In this document: positions 1-9,185 of the stretch, in pieces
Layout of the letters: each line of letters begins with the position of its first letter
Numbering within the stretch: the stretch's first letter is position 1
DNA from: Herminiimonas sp.
GTDB lineage: Bacteria > Pseudomonadota > Gammaproteobacteria > Burkholderiales > Burkholderiaceae
Direction of reading: 5' to 3'
Assembly: GCF_030655415.1 (NCBI RefSeq)
Contig: NZ_JAURVN010000004.1
Span: forward strand, 186,001-250,000
Length of the DNA stretch: 64,000 nucleotides
Program-made: the position numbers and the translations under genes
Notes under the pieces: generated by a model
What the model saw: only the letters and a program-made list of their open reading frames with translations
The model's database searches: none
Told to the model about the DNA's origin: nothing

Positions 1-523
1 TGACCACGCCATTGGTCGCAGTGAATACATAAGACGTCAGCGTAATAGACGCGCCTATCAGCAAAGGTCCCAGGGTCACGATGGCCCAATACACCAATAT
101 CCGTTGCGTAATCGGCCGCGTCGTTTTCACGCGCCAGATTTGATTGAAGACGCGATCGATCATCAACATCATCATCACCGCTGTCACGATCAGGGCAACT
201 GCACCCACTGCAGACAAACGCGTCGCCTTGCTGGAGAACTGCGTTAGGTAACCAAGGATGGTATTGGCGATCCCTTGCGGCATCAGATTGCGCACGAAAT
301 ACGCTTCCAGCGAAGCGCGGAAGGTATTGAATAAGGGGAAGGTCGTAAAAATCGCCAGCGCAATCGTCAAGATAGGCACCAGCGCCAGCACCGTCGTAAA
401 TGTCAGGCTGCCGGCAACCTGCGGCAGTCTTTCTTCATCCAGACGGCGCGCTGCAAAACGGAAAAGATGCCGCATTTGCGGCCAGGATAAATCGCGGAAA
501 AGAGGAAATTGTTGTAGCTTCAT
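1..523 (-). CDS. YihY/UPF0761 family inner-membrane protein (3' end missing)
   Basis: Translating the minus strand from the ATG at 521-523 gives an open frame running off the window edge (about 174 residues). It begins MKLQQFPLFRDLSWPQMRHL and continues with hydrophobic segments; the stretches QVAGSLTFTTVLALVPI and NQIWRVKTTRP are typical of the YihY (formerly BrkB/ribonuclease BN) family of polytopic inner-membrane proteins. The family's biochemical role is unknown; it was wrongly called RNase BN in the past. Only the N-terminal part is here (family members are about 400 residues in this group). It is divergent from the WrbA-type gene. The family call is firm from recognition, the function is not. 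Confidence 0.85.
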   Translation of the reverse strand, partial: MKLQQFPLFRDLSWPQMRHLFRFAARRLDEERLPQVAGSLTFTTVLALVPILTIALAIFTTFPLFNTFRASLEAYFVRNLMPQGIANTILGYLTQFSSKATRLSAVGAVALIVTAVMMMLMIDRVFNQIWRVKTTRPITQRILVYWAIVTLGPLLIGASITLTSYVFTATNGVV

Positions 524-609
524 GCAGTACTTATTTGTCATTCAGGTATTTCTATTGATGATCTGAAAAGGCCTGTGCCAGATTTCGAGCAGAGGGCTTA
601 GATCAAACA

Positions 610-1252
<643 letters not shown>

Positions 1253-1253
<1 letters not shown>

Positions 1254-1645
1254 TGCAAACTCGCAGCCAAACAATCATTCATCGCGGCGCAGTCGTCAGC
1301 CTGATCGCCCTCATCGTTCTATGCATTGCATGGGAAATGGTGCTCGCGCCGATACGGCCGAATGGTTCATGGCTGGTGCTCAAGGTAATCCCATTATTGA
1401 TTCCTCTGCGCGGCATACTCAAACGCGATCTCTACACGATGCAATGGTCATCGATGCTGATCCTGCTTTATTTTGCGGAAGGCATTGTACGCGGCATGAG
1501 TGATGTCGGATTGTCCGCAACATTAGGCTGGATAGAAGTTGCGCTGGTTCTGGCCTTCTTCATTTGCGTCATTGCGTATTTGCGTCCTTATAAAAAAGCT
1601 GCGAAAGCACTCACCAAACAAGCCTTGAAAAAGGCAGCCGAATGA
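1253..1645 (+). CDS. DUF2069 small inner-membrane protein
   Basis: The protein has 130 residues and four hydrophobic segments: about 12-31 (VVSLIALIVLCIAWEMVLA), 40-58, 63-80 (MQWSSMLILLYFAEGIVRG) and 88-108. The tail is lysine-rich (KKAAKALTKQALKKAAE), giving a positive-inside end. The pattern WSSMLILLYFAEG with a nearby GMSD is typical of DUF2069, a family of unknown function that in Burkholderiales sits directly behind the WrbA gene, as here. Start and stop are coupled: its ATG overlaps the previous stop and its own stop overlaps the next ATG by four bases. Confidence 0.8.
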
Positions 1646-3072
1646 CAGCGGCGCTAGATAATGTTTTAGATTCGTTTTTAGATGCATGCCGCAGCGCCAT
1701 CGGTGCGCAATATGTATCGATAGATGCAGAACAGAATGCAGCTTATGTGACAGACTGGCGCCGCCGTTTTACCGGCACCGCTTGCGCCGTAGTCAAACCT
1801 GGATCAACGGAAGAAGTTGCCGCGATTATTCGGCTCTGCAATAAGTTCAAAGTACCTGTGGTGCCGCAAGGTGGCAACACAGGCCTGGTGCTCGGCAGCG
1901 TGCCGGATAACAGCGGCAGCGCGATCGTCTTGTCGCTTACGCGTCTGAACGAAATCCGCGCTGTCGATCCGGTCAACAATACGATGACCGTCGAGTCCGG
2001 CTGCATCCTGCAAAATATTCAGCTAGCAGCTGAAAACGCAGAACGACTCTTCCCGCTTTCTCTCGCTTCTGAAGGAAGTTGCACCATAGGCGGCAACCTT
2101 TCATCCAACGCCGGCGGCACTGCCGTTCTGCGTTACGGTAATGCGCGCGAATTATGTTTAGGCCTGGAAGTTGTCACGCCACAAGGCGAAATCTGGAATG
2201 GTTTGCGTGGTTTGCGCAAGGACAATACCGGCTACGATTTGCGCGATCTGTACATAGGCGCAGAAGGCACACTGGGCATCATCACCGCTGCCGTCATCAA
2301 ACTATTCCCGCAACCAAAGGCGACGCGTACCGCACTACTCGCCTTGCGCAATGTTGACGATGCCTTGCGTCTTTTTGTCCTGGCGCAAAGCAAATGTAAT
2401 GCAGCGCTAACAGGCTTTGAGTTGATGTCGGGATTCTGCCTGGCGCTAGTCGGCAAACATTTTCCTCAGATGCACGTGTCGTTCAAAGACATACATCAGC
2501 AATATGTTTTGCTTGAATTATCCGATAGCGAATCAGATGAGCATGCAAACACTCTGCTGGAAAATCTGGTTAGCGAAGCGTTACAACAAGATATTGTGCA
2601 GGACGCGATTGTTGCTACCTCGATTGCTCAATCAAAAGCATTATGGAATGTGCGCGAACATATTCCACTGGCACAAGCCGCTGAAGGAAAAAATATCAAG
2701 CACGATGTATCGCTGCCGATCTCTGCGATTGGCAATTTCATTCGCGCTACTGAACAGCTAGTGCAAAAGACATTTCCCGGCGCGCGCATGGTGACCTTCG
2801 GACATTTAGGCGATGGCAATCTGCATTACAACATTGCCCATCCTGAAGACGAAACTGAAGACAGTTTTTTATCACAGCAAGCCGCGATCAATTTCATCGT
2901 GCACGATAGCGTGCATAGCTTTGGCGGTTCGATTTCTGCCGAACACGGAATAGGCGCGTTGAAACGTGAAGAAATTTTGCGTTATAAATCAGAGATAGAA
3001 ATGAATCTGATGCGGACGATCAAACATGCACTCGACCCACTCAACATCATGAATCCGGGCAAAGTTATCTAA
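1642..3072 (+). CDS. FAD-binding oxidase of the GlcD / D-2-hydroxyacid dehydrogenase type
   Basis: This 476-residue protein has the FAD_binding_4 (PCMH) fold in roughly 45-225, with VPQGGNTGLVLG as the pyrophosphate-binding segment and GNLSSNAGGTAVLRYGN as the second FAD segment. The FAD-oxidase_C domain in about 225-475 has GHLGDGNLHYN, which in the family binds metal and substrate carboxylate, and GGSISAEHGIGALKRE. The end LDPLNIMNPGKVI is the usual family terminus. Relatives oxidise D-lactate, glycolate or D-2-hydroxyglutarate and pass electrons to quinone or flavoprotein; the substrate is not decided by sequence alone. Start ATG overlaps the DUF2069 stop (ATGA). Confidence 0.85.
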   Translation: MTAALDNVLDSFLDACRSAIGAQYVSIDAEQNAAYVTDWRRRFTGTACAVVKPGSTEEVAAIIRLCNKFKVPVVPQGGNTGLVLGSVPDNSGSAIVLSLTRLNEIRAVDPVNNTMTVESGCILQNIQLAAENAERLFPLSLASEGSCTIGGNLSSNAGGTAVLRYGNARELCLGLEVVTPQGEIWNGLRGLRKDNTGYDLRDLYIGAEGTLGIITAAVIKLFPQPKATRTALLALRNVDDALRLFVLAQSKCNAALTGFELMSGFCLALVGKHFPQMHVSFKDIHQQYVLLELSDSESDEHANTLLENLVSEALQQDIVQDAIVATSIAQSKALWNVREHIPLAQAAEGKNIKHDVSLPISAIGNFIRATEQLVQKTFPGARMVTFGHLGDGNLHYNIAHPEDETEDSFLSQQAAINFIVHDSVHSFGGSISAEHGIGALKREEILRYKSEIEMNLMRTIKHALDPLNIMNPGKVI

Positions 3073-3125
3073 GATTATTTTCAGTTGTAGAAGCACTTCG
3101 TCGTTCAACCAAACACGGGATTGCC

Positions 3126-3569
3126 ATGCCATCCAAGCTGCTGCTTCTTGCAATGATCTTTTTCTCCGCACCTGCCTTCGCGATTTATAAATGCGAATCC
3201 GGCGACAAAATCATTTATAGCGATACGCCCTGCCATGGCGGCAAAAGCGGCAGCATGAAAGAGCTTGCTGTCGTAGACCCAGCGAACGCAACGGAGAACA
3301 ACGCAGCGCAAAAGCAATTACAGCAAGACAAGAAGGAACTGCAGCGCCTGCAACAAAGACGTGAAAAGGAAGAAATACAAGAAGCGCGTCAGCAAGCGAA
3401 GCGTTACAAGACAGCTGAAGCGAAAAAGAAAAAATGTGCCGAGTCAGCGCAACGTGTGCAGTGGGCTAAGGAAGATGCAAACAGTGCGCCAACCAAAAGC
3501 AGCGAACGAGCTAAACAAAAAGCCAGGCGCACAACAGAGAAACATCAGCTTTCTTGCGGCAACGCTTGA
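3126..3569 (+). CDS. DUF4124 secreted protein
   Basis: A 147-residue protein starts with a signal peptide, residues 1-19 (cleavage after APAFA). It is followed at once by the DUF4124 signature IYKCESGDKIIYSDTPC, a short beta-hairpin module with two cysteines found at the N-terminus of many betaproteobacterial periplasmic proteins. The rest (about 60-145) is very rich in Lys, Gln, Glu and Arg, likely a long charged helix or coiled coil, with two further cysteines. Function unknown. It lies 53 bp after the oxidase gene and may be the last gene of that transcript. Confidence 0.75.
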   Translation: MPSKLLLLAMIFFSAPAFAIYKCESGDKIIYSDTPCHGGKSGSMKELAVVDPANATENNAAQKQLQQDKKELQRLQQRREKEEIQEARQQAKRYKTAEAKKKKCAESAQRVQWAKEDANSAPTKSSERAKQKARRTTEKHQLSCGNA

Positions 3570-3920
3570 ACAAAAAACTTACTTGAAGCAAACCTGACAG
3601 AAATTTGATTCATGTCAAACTCCTGTCACATGACCTTGTTACGATACGCCCGTGCTCTCAAAAAGAGCCGCATTTAGCACCATACAAAAGGGTTGCTACT
3701 ACCGGCGCTGGCGGTCGGGAAACATACCAGCACCAAATAAACATAGCGAACACAAGTCACCATTGATCGCTTTATCACTGCGGTTTGCCTAGCGCATCAG
3801 CTTGCGCAAACCGCATGCTGAATTGGGTTCTCCAGTGCATTTCTTCCATTACCTGGCAACTCTCAACTCGTAAATAACAGCATGTCATACGACATCAAGG
3901 CTGTCCGAGCGTAGTACAAA
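3570..3920. other. Intergenic region with a strong hairpin; no gene seen
   Basis: About 350 bases between convergent genes hold no convincing ORF. The notable structure is a perfect 10-bp stem TGCGGTTTGC (3779-3788) / GCAAACCGCA (3806-3815) with a 17-base loop; it has no T-run, so it is not a standard terminator. A smaller stem GCTCT/AGAGC lies near 3654-3668. An untranslated RNA ending at the terminator at 3921-3953 is possible but unproven. Confidence 0.4.
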
Positions 3921-3953
3921 AAAATAGCCGGGAATTAATCCCGGCTATTTTTA
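3921..3953. terminator. Bidirectional rho-independent terminator
   Basis: The stem AGCCGGGA / TCCCGGCT is flanked by an A-run on the left and a T-run on the right, so it works in both directions. It separates the DUF4124 gene (plus strand) from the fumarylacetoacetase-family gene (minus strand, stop at 4002). Confidence 0.85.
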
Positions 3954-4001
3954 TTTCAGTAATCACTTAGTAAATTTTTACTCAGTTTTTTACTAAAATA
4001 A

Positions 4002-4793
4002 TTAAACGACTTTCAGCGTAATGCTAGGCAGTTTTTCAATATACCCTTCCATCACATCGCCACGCACCACTGGCCCAACATTTTCTGGCGTACCCGAATA
4101 AATGATATCGCCAGGGAACAACTCAAACGCTTTCGACAGATTGCTGATTTGTTCTGCAACAGACCAGATCATGTTTTTCAAATCCGAAGTTTGCTTGACC
4201 TGACCATTTACCTTCAACCAGATTTTGCCTTCAGTGAAATTGCCGATGCTGGCAACCGGATGTATTGGTCCAATAGGAGCGGACATATCGAAGCTCTTGC
4301 CGATTTCCCAAGGCTTTTCTTCCTTCTTCATCGCGGCCTGCAAATCACGACGCGTCATATCCAGACCAACTGCATAACCATAGACATGCTGCAACGCAGT
4401 TTCGACAGGAATGTTTTTTCCGCCCTTGTTGATTGCCGCGACGAGTTCGATCTCGTAGTGATAATTTTTCGTCAGGGTTGGATAAGGATGATCGACAGTT
4501 TTTCCTGGCGGAACATATTGAATAGAATCGCTAGGCTTTTGGAAAAAGAATGGTGGTTCACGCGTTGGGTCCGAACCCATTTCACGTGCATGCGCCGCGT
4601 AATTACGGCCTATGCAATAAATGCGGCGTACCGGAAACCGATCAGTAGTTCCCACGATAGGAATCGATGGTTGTGCTATGGAGAAAATGGCTGGTTCGCT
4701 CCCGCCACTGCGCGACGATGCACAACCAGTCACCGCACCCATCGTTAACAAACCAGCAGCTTGAAGCATTCCGCGTCTACTAATGTCAGTCAT
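4002..4793 (-). CDS. Fumarylacetoacetate hydrolase family protein with a Tat-type lipoprotein signal
   Basis: The 263-residue protein begins MTDISRRGMLQAAGLL, a twin-arginine signal with a hydrophobic stretch to about residue 22, followed by VTGC, a lipobox-like site. From about 50 it shows the FAH fold: CIGRNYAAHAREMG, the metal-ligand segment HYEIELV (about 109-115), VGLDMTRRD and GDIIYSGTPENVGP. Relatives are Mg-dependent hydrolases, isomerases or decarboxylases of acyl-pyruvates and oxo-acids. FAH-family enzymes are normally cytosolic, so export is odd. The start is supported by AAGGAG 6-7 bases upstream. It is monocistronic between two terminators. The substrate is unknown. Confidence 0.8.
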   Translation of the reverse strand: MTDISRRGMLQAAGLLTMGAVTGCASSRSGGSEPAIFSIAQPSIPIVGTTDRFPVRRIYCIGRNYAAHAREMGSDPTREPPFFFQKPSDSIQYVPPGKTVDHPYPTLTKNYHYEIELVAAINKGGKNIPVETALQHVYGYAVGLDMTRRDLQAAMKKEEKPWEIGKSFDMSAPIGPIHPVASIGNFTEGKIWLKVNGQVKQTSDLKNMIWSVAEQISNLSKAFELFPGDIIYSGTPENVGPVVRGDVMEGYIEKLPSITLKVV

Positions 4794-4819
4794 GTTGTCT
4801 CCTTGTATTTTAATTAGTC

Positions 4820-4871
4820 ATGGAAAGTAAACGAACCATCAGGCTATTGACGGCTCCGCCAAACTTTCCAT
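4820..4871. repeat. 9-bp perfect inverted repeat upstream of the FAH-family gene
   Basis: ATGGAAAGT (4820-4828) and ACTTTCCAT (4863-4871) are perfect inverted copies with centres 43 bp apart, about four helical turns. A possible -10, TATATT, lies at 4878-4883 on the minus strand, so the repeat would fall in the 5' leader and could fold as a hairpin or bind a regulator at two sites. Confidence 0.4.
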
Positions 4872-4966
4872 CACTAGAATATAACGATGAAAGATAGCGC
4901 GTGCAATCACGCAAATTGCATAATGCTTTTGTGTAAGCTTCTCGTAAGGAATTTATTTCTAGTGCA

Positions 4967-5001
4967 CAAAAAAACGGAGCGATTAAATCGCTCCGTTTTT
5001 A
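4967..5001. terminator. Bidirectional rho-independent terminator
   Basis: Stem ACGGAGCGATT/AATCGCTCCGT is flanked by an A-run on the left and T-run on the right. It lies 54 bp after the stop of the OmpA/beta-barrel gene on the minus strand and ends that transcript. Confidence 0.9.
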
Positions 5002-5054
5002 TGTAACTTCATTTTGAATGGGCCGTGTCTTATAAAAAATTGGCCATCAACACA

Positions 5055-8000
5055 TCAATACGTTGCCAGCACATTGATAAAGAAGCCACGACTGCGATAC
5101 GACAAGTCCGTCAAGTCATCCGAATAATCGGTAAAGTTGTAACCAACACCAGCCTTGATGCCTTTGTCAAAGTGACGATACAAACCGACCAGTGCACCGG
5201 CCTTGGCATCTTGCGCTTCAGTCGCACGCAGATTACGCAACTCAACCAATGCATCCCACTCTTTAACCAGATGGAAATCGGCGCGCAAGATCATCAAATC
5301 TGCACGACTTGAGAACCATTGACCACCTGCGACCGGCATTTTCAACTCACCAATACGGAATGCGTATTTACCGCCGACTGACAACCATGGTGTGACGTCA
5401 TAAATAGTATCTACCGAAAACACCTGGCTACGTTGTGCGTAATCAGCGTTGAATCCGGAAGGCGTTACCTGCCCTGCGGTCGGCACATTATCCAGCTTGG
5501 TGTACTTGAACAAGGTGTTCCATCTATCATTGTCGACCGGACGGTACGCGCTACCCAATACAAACTCGGTGTAGTCGCCATCAACAAATGCGCCCTGCGT
5601 ATTGCTGTTGCGTGCCAGGTTGAATTTGCTCAATATGCGCCATGATTCATCGACTTGGTAACCCAAGGTATTGCGCATCAGCCAGGTTGTATTTTTACCC
5701 GAGATATTGCTTTCGTCGTTGCGATACTCAACGTTGCCGCCGTACTTGAGTCCACTTTTTTTGTAGCCGACCGAACCGCCGATTGCGCGACGTTCCAGAT
5801 CACCTGCAAACGGATCGGAGACCGTACCGTATTCAAACTTGCCGCCGAAATTCCAGCGATCGTTCGGCGACCAGTCTGCACCAAATGCCTGCGTCAGACT
5901 TTGCGGACCAGCGCCATTTGCAGCGCGGCCTTCACCAAAGATACGCAACTGATCCGACACGCGAGTGCTGGCGCCAGATACCAATGTGCCTTGGCGTCCG
6001 CGATAAGCGACGTTCGGGCTTTCGGTTTCCATTGCATAGGTCAAGTAAGCATTGCTGCGATCCGACAAACGATAGTCAGCACCGATCTTGCCGCCTATGC
6101 CTTGATTGCCATCGGACGCTTCACCGATCAATTTGACGCGTTCGGTCAATTGAATCGTGCCGCCCAAACCTACGCGATTATTTGGATCGCGCGTATCGTC
6201 GCGTTCCACTGTGCCTTGTACATAACCGTACGCATCCCAGTCTTCCTTCTCGCCCGGCTTGCCATCTTTGCGCTCCGGTTTGTAGTCGAGACGTACTTGC
6301 GCATCGGTACGTGCACCGACTTGCGATAGCAACGGACTGTTGTTGGCAATGACGTTACTGCGATCATCGGCACGTGCACCGACGGCAACTTCCCATTCCG
6401 GTGTAATGGCCTGACGTACCGCTACTTCGACGTTATCGACATCCTGATAATCGCCATCGCGCTGATCGGCTTTGACCAACAAACGTGTGCCCTCTCTGAG
6501 TTCAACATCAGCGGCCACACCTTGCTGTTTTACCGCTTCGCCGTTAAAGCCGATTTGTCCTGGTGCGGAATAACCTGCATCCTTGTTCTGCACATAAGAA
6601 GTGATGCGACCCTTCATGCTGTCGGTAACTTCAGACAGATCGACCGCACCTTCTATCCGTTGTGCGCCAGCGCTTTGAATGCCGCCGTTGTTCAAGGAAT
6701 TGAAACCGAAGCCACCGGTAATCGAGGTCTGCGTATCCGTGCCGGTACCGTTCGAACGTGCCGCTTCAAACTTGACCCATGTGCCCGGTTTATAACGCAA
6801 AGTACCGTCGAACCCTTTCAAGGTCTGACTCGCGCCATCTTCACCTTGGTGGTAACTGCTGATACCAAGTTGAACATGGTCGTTAATCCATTGACTGGCG
6901 CGCAGGCCCGTCGACAGATTGCTGACTTCAATCACACCAGGTGCATATTCATACGTCGTCACAAGGAACAGCGGATTGCCGCTCAATGCCGATGTTGAAA
7001 TCAGACTCGAGGTGCCGCCTGTCATCGATAATGGCGACTGCAGCAAGATGCGGCCTTGCAGATAATTGATTTCGTAATCCTGTGCCGGAGCCAGTTCACG
7101 ACGTTCGATCACCATCTGCGAATTCTTGTCACGCACCTCGATCCAGACACGTTCTGAACCTTGCGTGATATCCAGGTGACGCAGGTAATACAGTGAACCG
7201 CCAGTACCACGGAATTCTTCACGTGCACCCAATGTGCCTGGATCAGCAACGAAGGCATCGATCTGCGTTTGCTTTTCACCATAGGTGGTTGCATCTTCAG
7301 AACGATGGCGCAATTGCGCACCGTACAAACCACGCGAATATTGCATCAGCTCGGTGCCGCTCCACGTGGTTTGGAAATTACCCCACATCACATGCGAATC
7401 ACCTTTTTGCAATTTGACGAAGAACTTGCCTTGCGTTGGGGCGTCATCGACCGTGGTGCTGTCATCGCCGTAGACTGGGTAATACAGGTTTGGATCGATG
7501 CTGCGCAATAGATATTTCGGATCTTTGGCAGAGAAGTTTTTAAACATATCGCCCACTGCTTGCTCGCGTGTATCCGCAGCCGCAGTCAGCAAATATTCGC
7601 CCTTGATCTTGCCCTTCAGGTAGAACGCGGCGCGACCATCGACAAATACTTTATCGTCGTAGTGATCGGTATCGCCGGTCACCAATTGAGCCGGGCCCGA
7701 GACATTATTCTTGCCGACGGTGAGGTCGCCCAAAGCCAGATAGAACCAGTCATCCGCTGCGATATTCAAGTTGCGGCGGAATGTCGTTGCGCGTCCATCC
7801 TCTTCTGTCAACGTCACTTCGACAAACTGTGGACCGGCCGGCATGATCTGCTTCATCGCAAATTTACCTTGTGCATCAATCGGCAATTCCATACCCAATG
7901 CTTGAATACTTTGTCCCGGTTTGAGATTGCTGCCATTGACTGTAACGGTGCCGCCGGTGACAGGAATATTGCGCAGCGCAAGGCTGTTTTCGCCATAGCC

Positions 8001-9185
8001 GGTCAAGCGTTCGCGTTCAAGCTTGTCTTGATCTGCATTGACGGGCATGGCGCGATTAAGCAAATTCAAAGGCTTCAAACTGGTTTCATCGAAGCGCCCT
8101 TTTGCATCGTAAACACGCAATAGATAGAACACTTGATCGTCGTCAGTCTTTGCCGGCGCAGTCCAGCTGGTGACGCCGGTCCAAGATACTGGCAAGATTT
8201 CAGCCGGTGTTTCCTGCGTTTTTTGACCTGTGCGGAACAAGCGCAACTCCGCCTTTTTGATCCACGGAATATAGTTGGACCACGCGCGGAATTCGACAGT
8301 CTCACCTTTGACAGCAGCATTCGGGGTCGCCCAGATATTCATCGTAGGCGCAATTGCCAGGCTATCGTAACGCACCTGAATGTCCGCCTTCTCCAGCGCG
8401 ACGTCGGTACAACGTTGTGCGTCGGCTTCGTTCGGATTGACGGAGGCATTGATAGGCTCGCCATCGATCGTGATGCGGAATGGCACATCCGATTGACCGA
8501 TGGATTGCGGGGCACATTTAGCCGCACGCGCAGGCGCAACGACTACCGGTACAGGATTGAACCAGACTTGCAATTCAACTCGACGATTGCGCGACATACC
8601 TTCCGGTGTCGCGTTCGATGCGATAGGACGACTTTCGCCATTACCTTCTATCGAATACGTAATCGCCGGATTGTTCAACAGTTGCTTCAAGTACGCGGTA
8701 ACCGATAAAGCGCGCGCTTCCGACAAACCCTGATTGTCCTTGAACAGTCGTTTGGCGTTTGGTGACAGACGCTGGTTGTCGGTATGGCCCACAACCGCAA
8801 TCCGCATACCGGAAATCGCACCTTGTTTTGCGATGATTTCTTTCGCAAGCGCTTCAATCGATGCTTTGGCGGCAGGCGTTAAATCTGCCTTGCCGGAAAC
8901 GAACAGGCTCAGCCCTTTCGCTTCTTGCAAAGACTTGCTGACATCTGATGCCGCAGTCGGCGTCTGCGTAGCTCTGGCACGCATAGCCGTCGCTTCTTCA
9001 CGCGTCACGCCGGACGGCATTGGATAGGCAATCGCCGGTTGTACTTCTGTCGGTGCCGGCACCGAAAATATATCAATGCGGCCGTTGTCTATACGCTTGC
9101 CGCTGACTTCTGTCACGGCCCATGCCGATGAGCCGGCGAACAACATGCTTACCGCTAATGCGATGGTGTGTGGACGGAGATTCAT
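5055..9185 (-). CDS. Giant OmpA-domain outer-membrane beta-barrel protein, partner of the DUF11 protein
   Basis: The protein has 1376 residues. A signal peptide occupies 1-23 (cut after SSAWA). An OmpA-like peptidoglycan-binding domain lies at about 90-208: AVVGHTDNQRLSP, LSEARA and MSRNRRVELQVW carry the conserved D/R of the diaminopimelate site. Residues about 220-480 look like periplasmic beta-sandwich domains. From about 485 to the end, alternating beta-strand patterns rich in aromatic, Gly and Asp residues suggest a very large barrel; YYPVYGDDS (about 569), DYEINYLQGRILL and the C-terminal LATY fit outer-membrane targeting. Here the OmpA domain precedes the barrel, the reverse of classical OmpA. 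Its ATG overlaps the stop of the DUF11 gene by four bases, so the two are made together. Likely role: anchor, exporter or receptor for the DUF11 protein; this is inference. Confidence 0.8.
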   Translation of the reverse strand: MNLRPHTIALAVSMLFAGSSAWAVTEVSGKRIDNGRIDIFSVPAPTEVQPAIAYPMPSGVTREEATAMRARATQTPTAASDVSKSLQEAKGLSLFVSGKADLTPAAKASIEALAKEIIAKQGAISGMRIAVVGHTDNQRLSPNAKRLFKDNQGLSEARALSVTAYLKQLLNNPAITYSIEGNGESRPIASNATPEGMSRNRRVELQVWFNPVPVVVAPARAAKCAPQSIGQSDVPFRITIDGEPINASVNPNEADAQRCTDVALEKADIQVRYDSLAIAPTMNIWATPNAAVKGETVEFRAWSNYIPWIKKAELRLFRTGQKTQETPAEILPVSWTGVTSWTAPAKTDDDQVFYLLRVYDAKGRFDETSLKPLNLLNRAMPVNADQDKLERERLTGYGENSLALRNIPVTGGTVTVNGSNLKPGQSIQALGMELPIDAQGKFAMKQIMPAGPQFVEVTLTEEDGRATTFRRNLNIAADDWFYLALGDLTVGKNNVSGPAQLVTGDTDHYDDKVFVDGRAAFYLKGKIKGEYLLTAAADTREQAVGDMFKNFSAKDPKYLLRSIDPNLYYPVYGDDSTTVDDAPTQGKFFVKLQKGDSHVMWGNFQTTWSGTELMQYSRGLYGAQLRHRSEDATTYGEKQTQIDAFVADPGTLGAREEFRGTGGSLYYLRHLDITQGSERVWIEVRDKNSQMVIERRELAPAQDYEINYLQGRILLQSPLSMTGGTSSLISTSALSGNPLFLVTTYEYAPGVIEVSNLSTGLRASQWINDHVQLGISSYHQGEDGASQTLKGFDGTLRYKPGTWVKFEAARSNGTGTDTQTSITGGFGFNSLNNGGIQSAGAQRIEGAVDLSEVTDSMKGRITSYVQNKDAGYSAPGQIGFNGEAVKQQGVAADVELREGTRLLVKADQRDGDYQDVDNVEVAVRQAITPEWEVAVGARADDRSNVIANNSPLLSQVGARTDAQVRLDYKPERKDGKPGEKEDWDAYGYVQGTVERDDTRDPNNRVGLGGTIQLTERVKLIGEASDGNQGIGGKIGADYRLSDRSNAYLTYAMETESPNVAYRGRQGTLVSGASTRVSDQLRIFGEGRAANGAGPQSLTQAFGADWSPNDRWNFGGKFEYGTVSDPFAGDLERRAIGGSVGYKKSGLKYGGNVEYRNDESNISGKNTTWLMRNTLGYQVDESWRILSKFNLARNSNTQGAFVDGDYTEFVLGSAYRPVDNDRWNTLFKYTKLDNVPTAGQVTPSGFNADYAQRSQVFSVDTIYDVTPWLSVGGKYAFRIGELKMPVAGGQWFSSRADLMILRADFHLVKEWDALVELRNLRATEAQDAKAGALVGLYRHFDKGIKAGVGYNFTDYSDDLTDLSYRSRGFFINVLATY

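Noticed and set aside
5655..6329. Long open frames opposite the OmpA-barrel and DUF11 genes (for example 224 residues on the plus strand)
   Set aside because: They are antisense to genes with clear signal peptides and domains, have no family features, and reflect codon bias.
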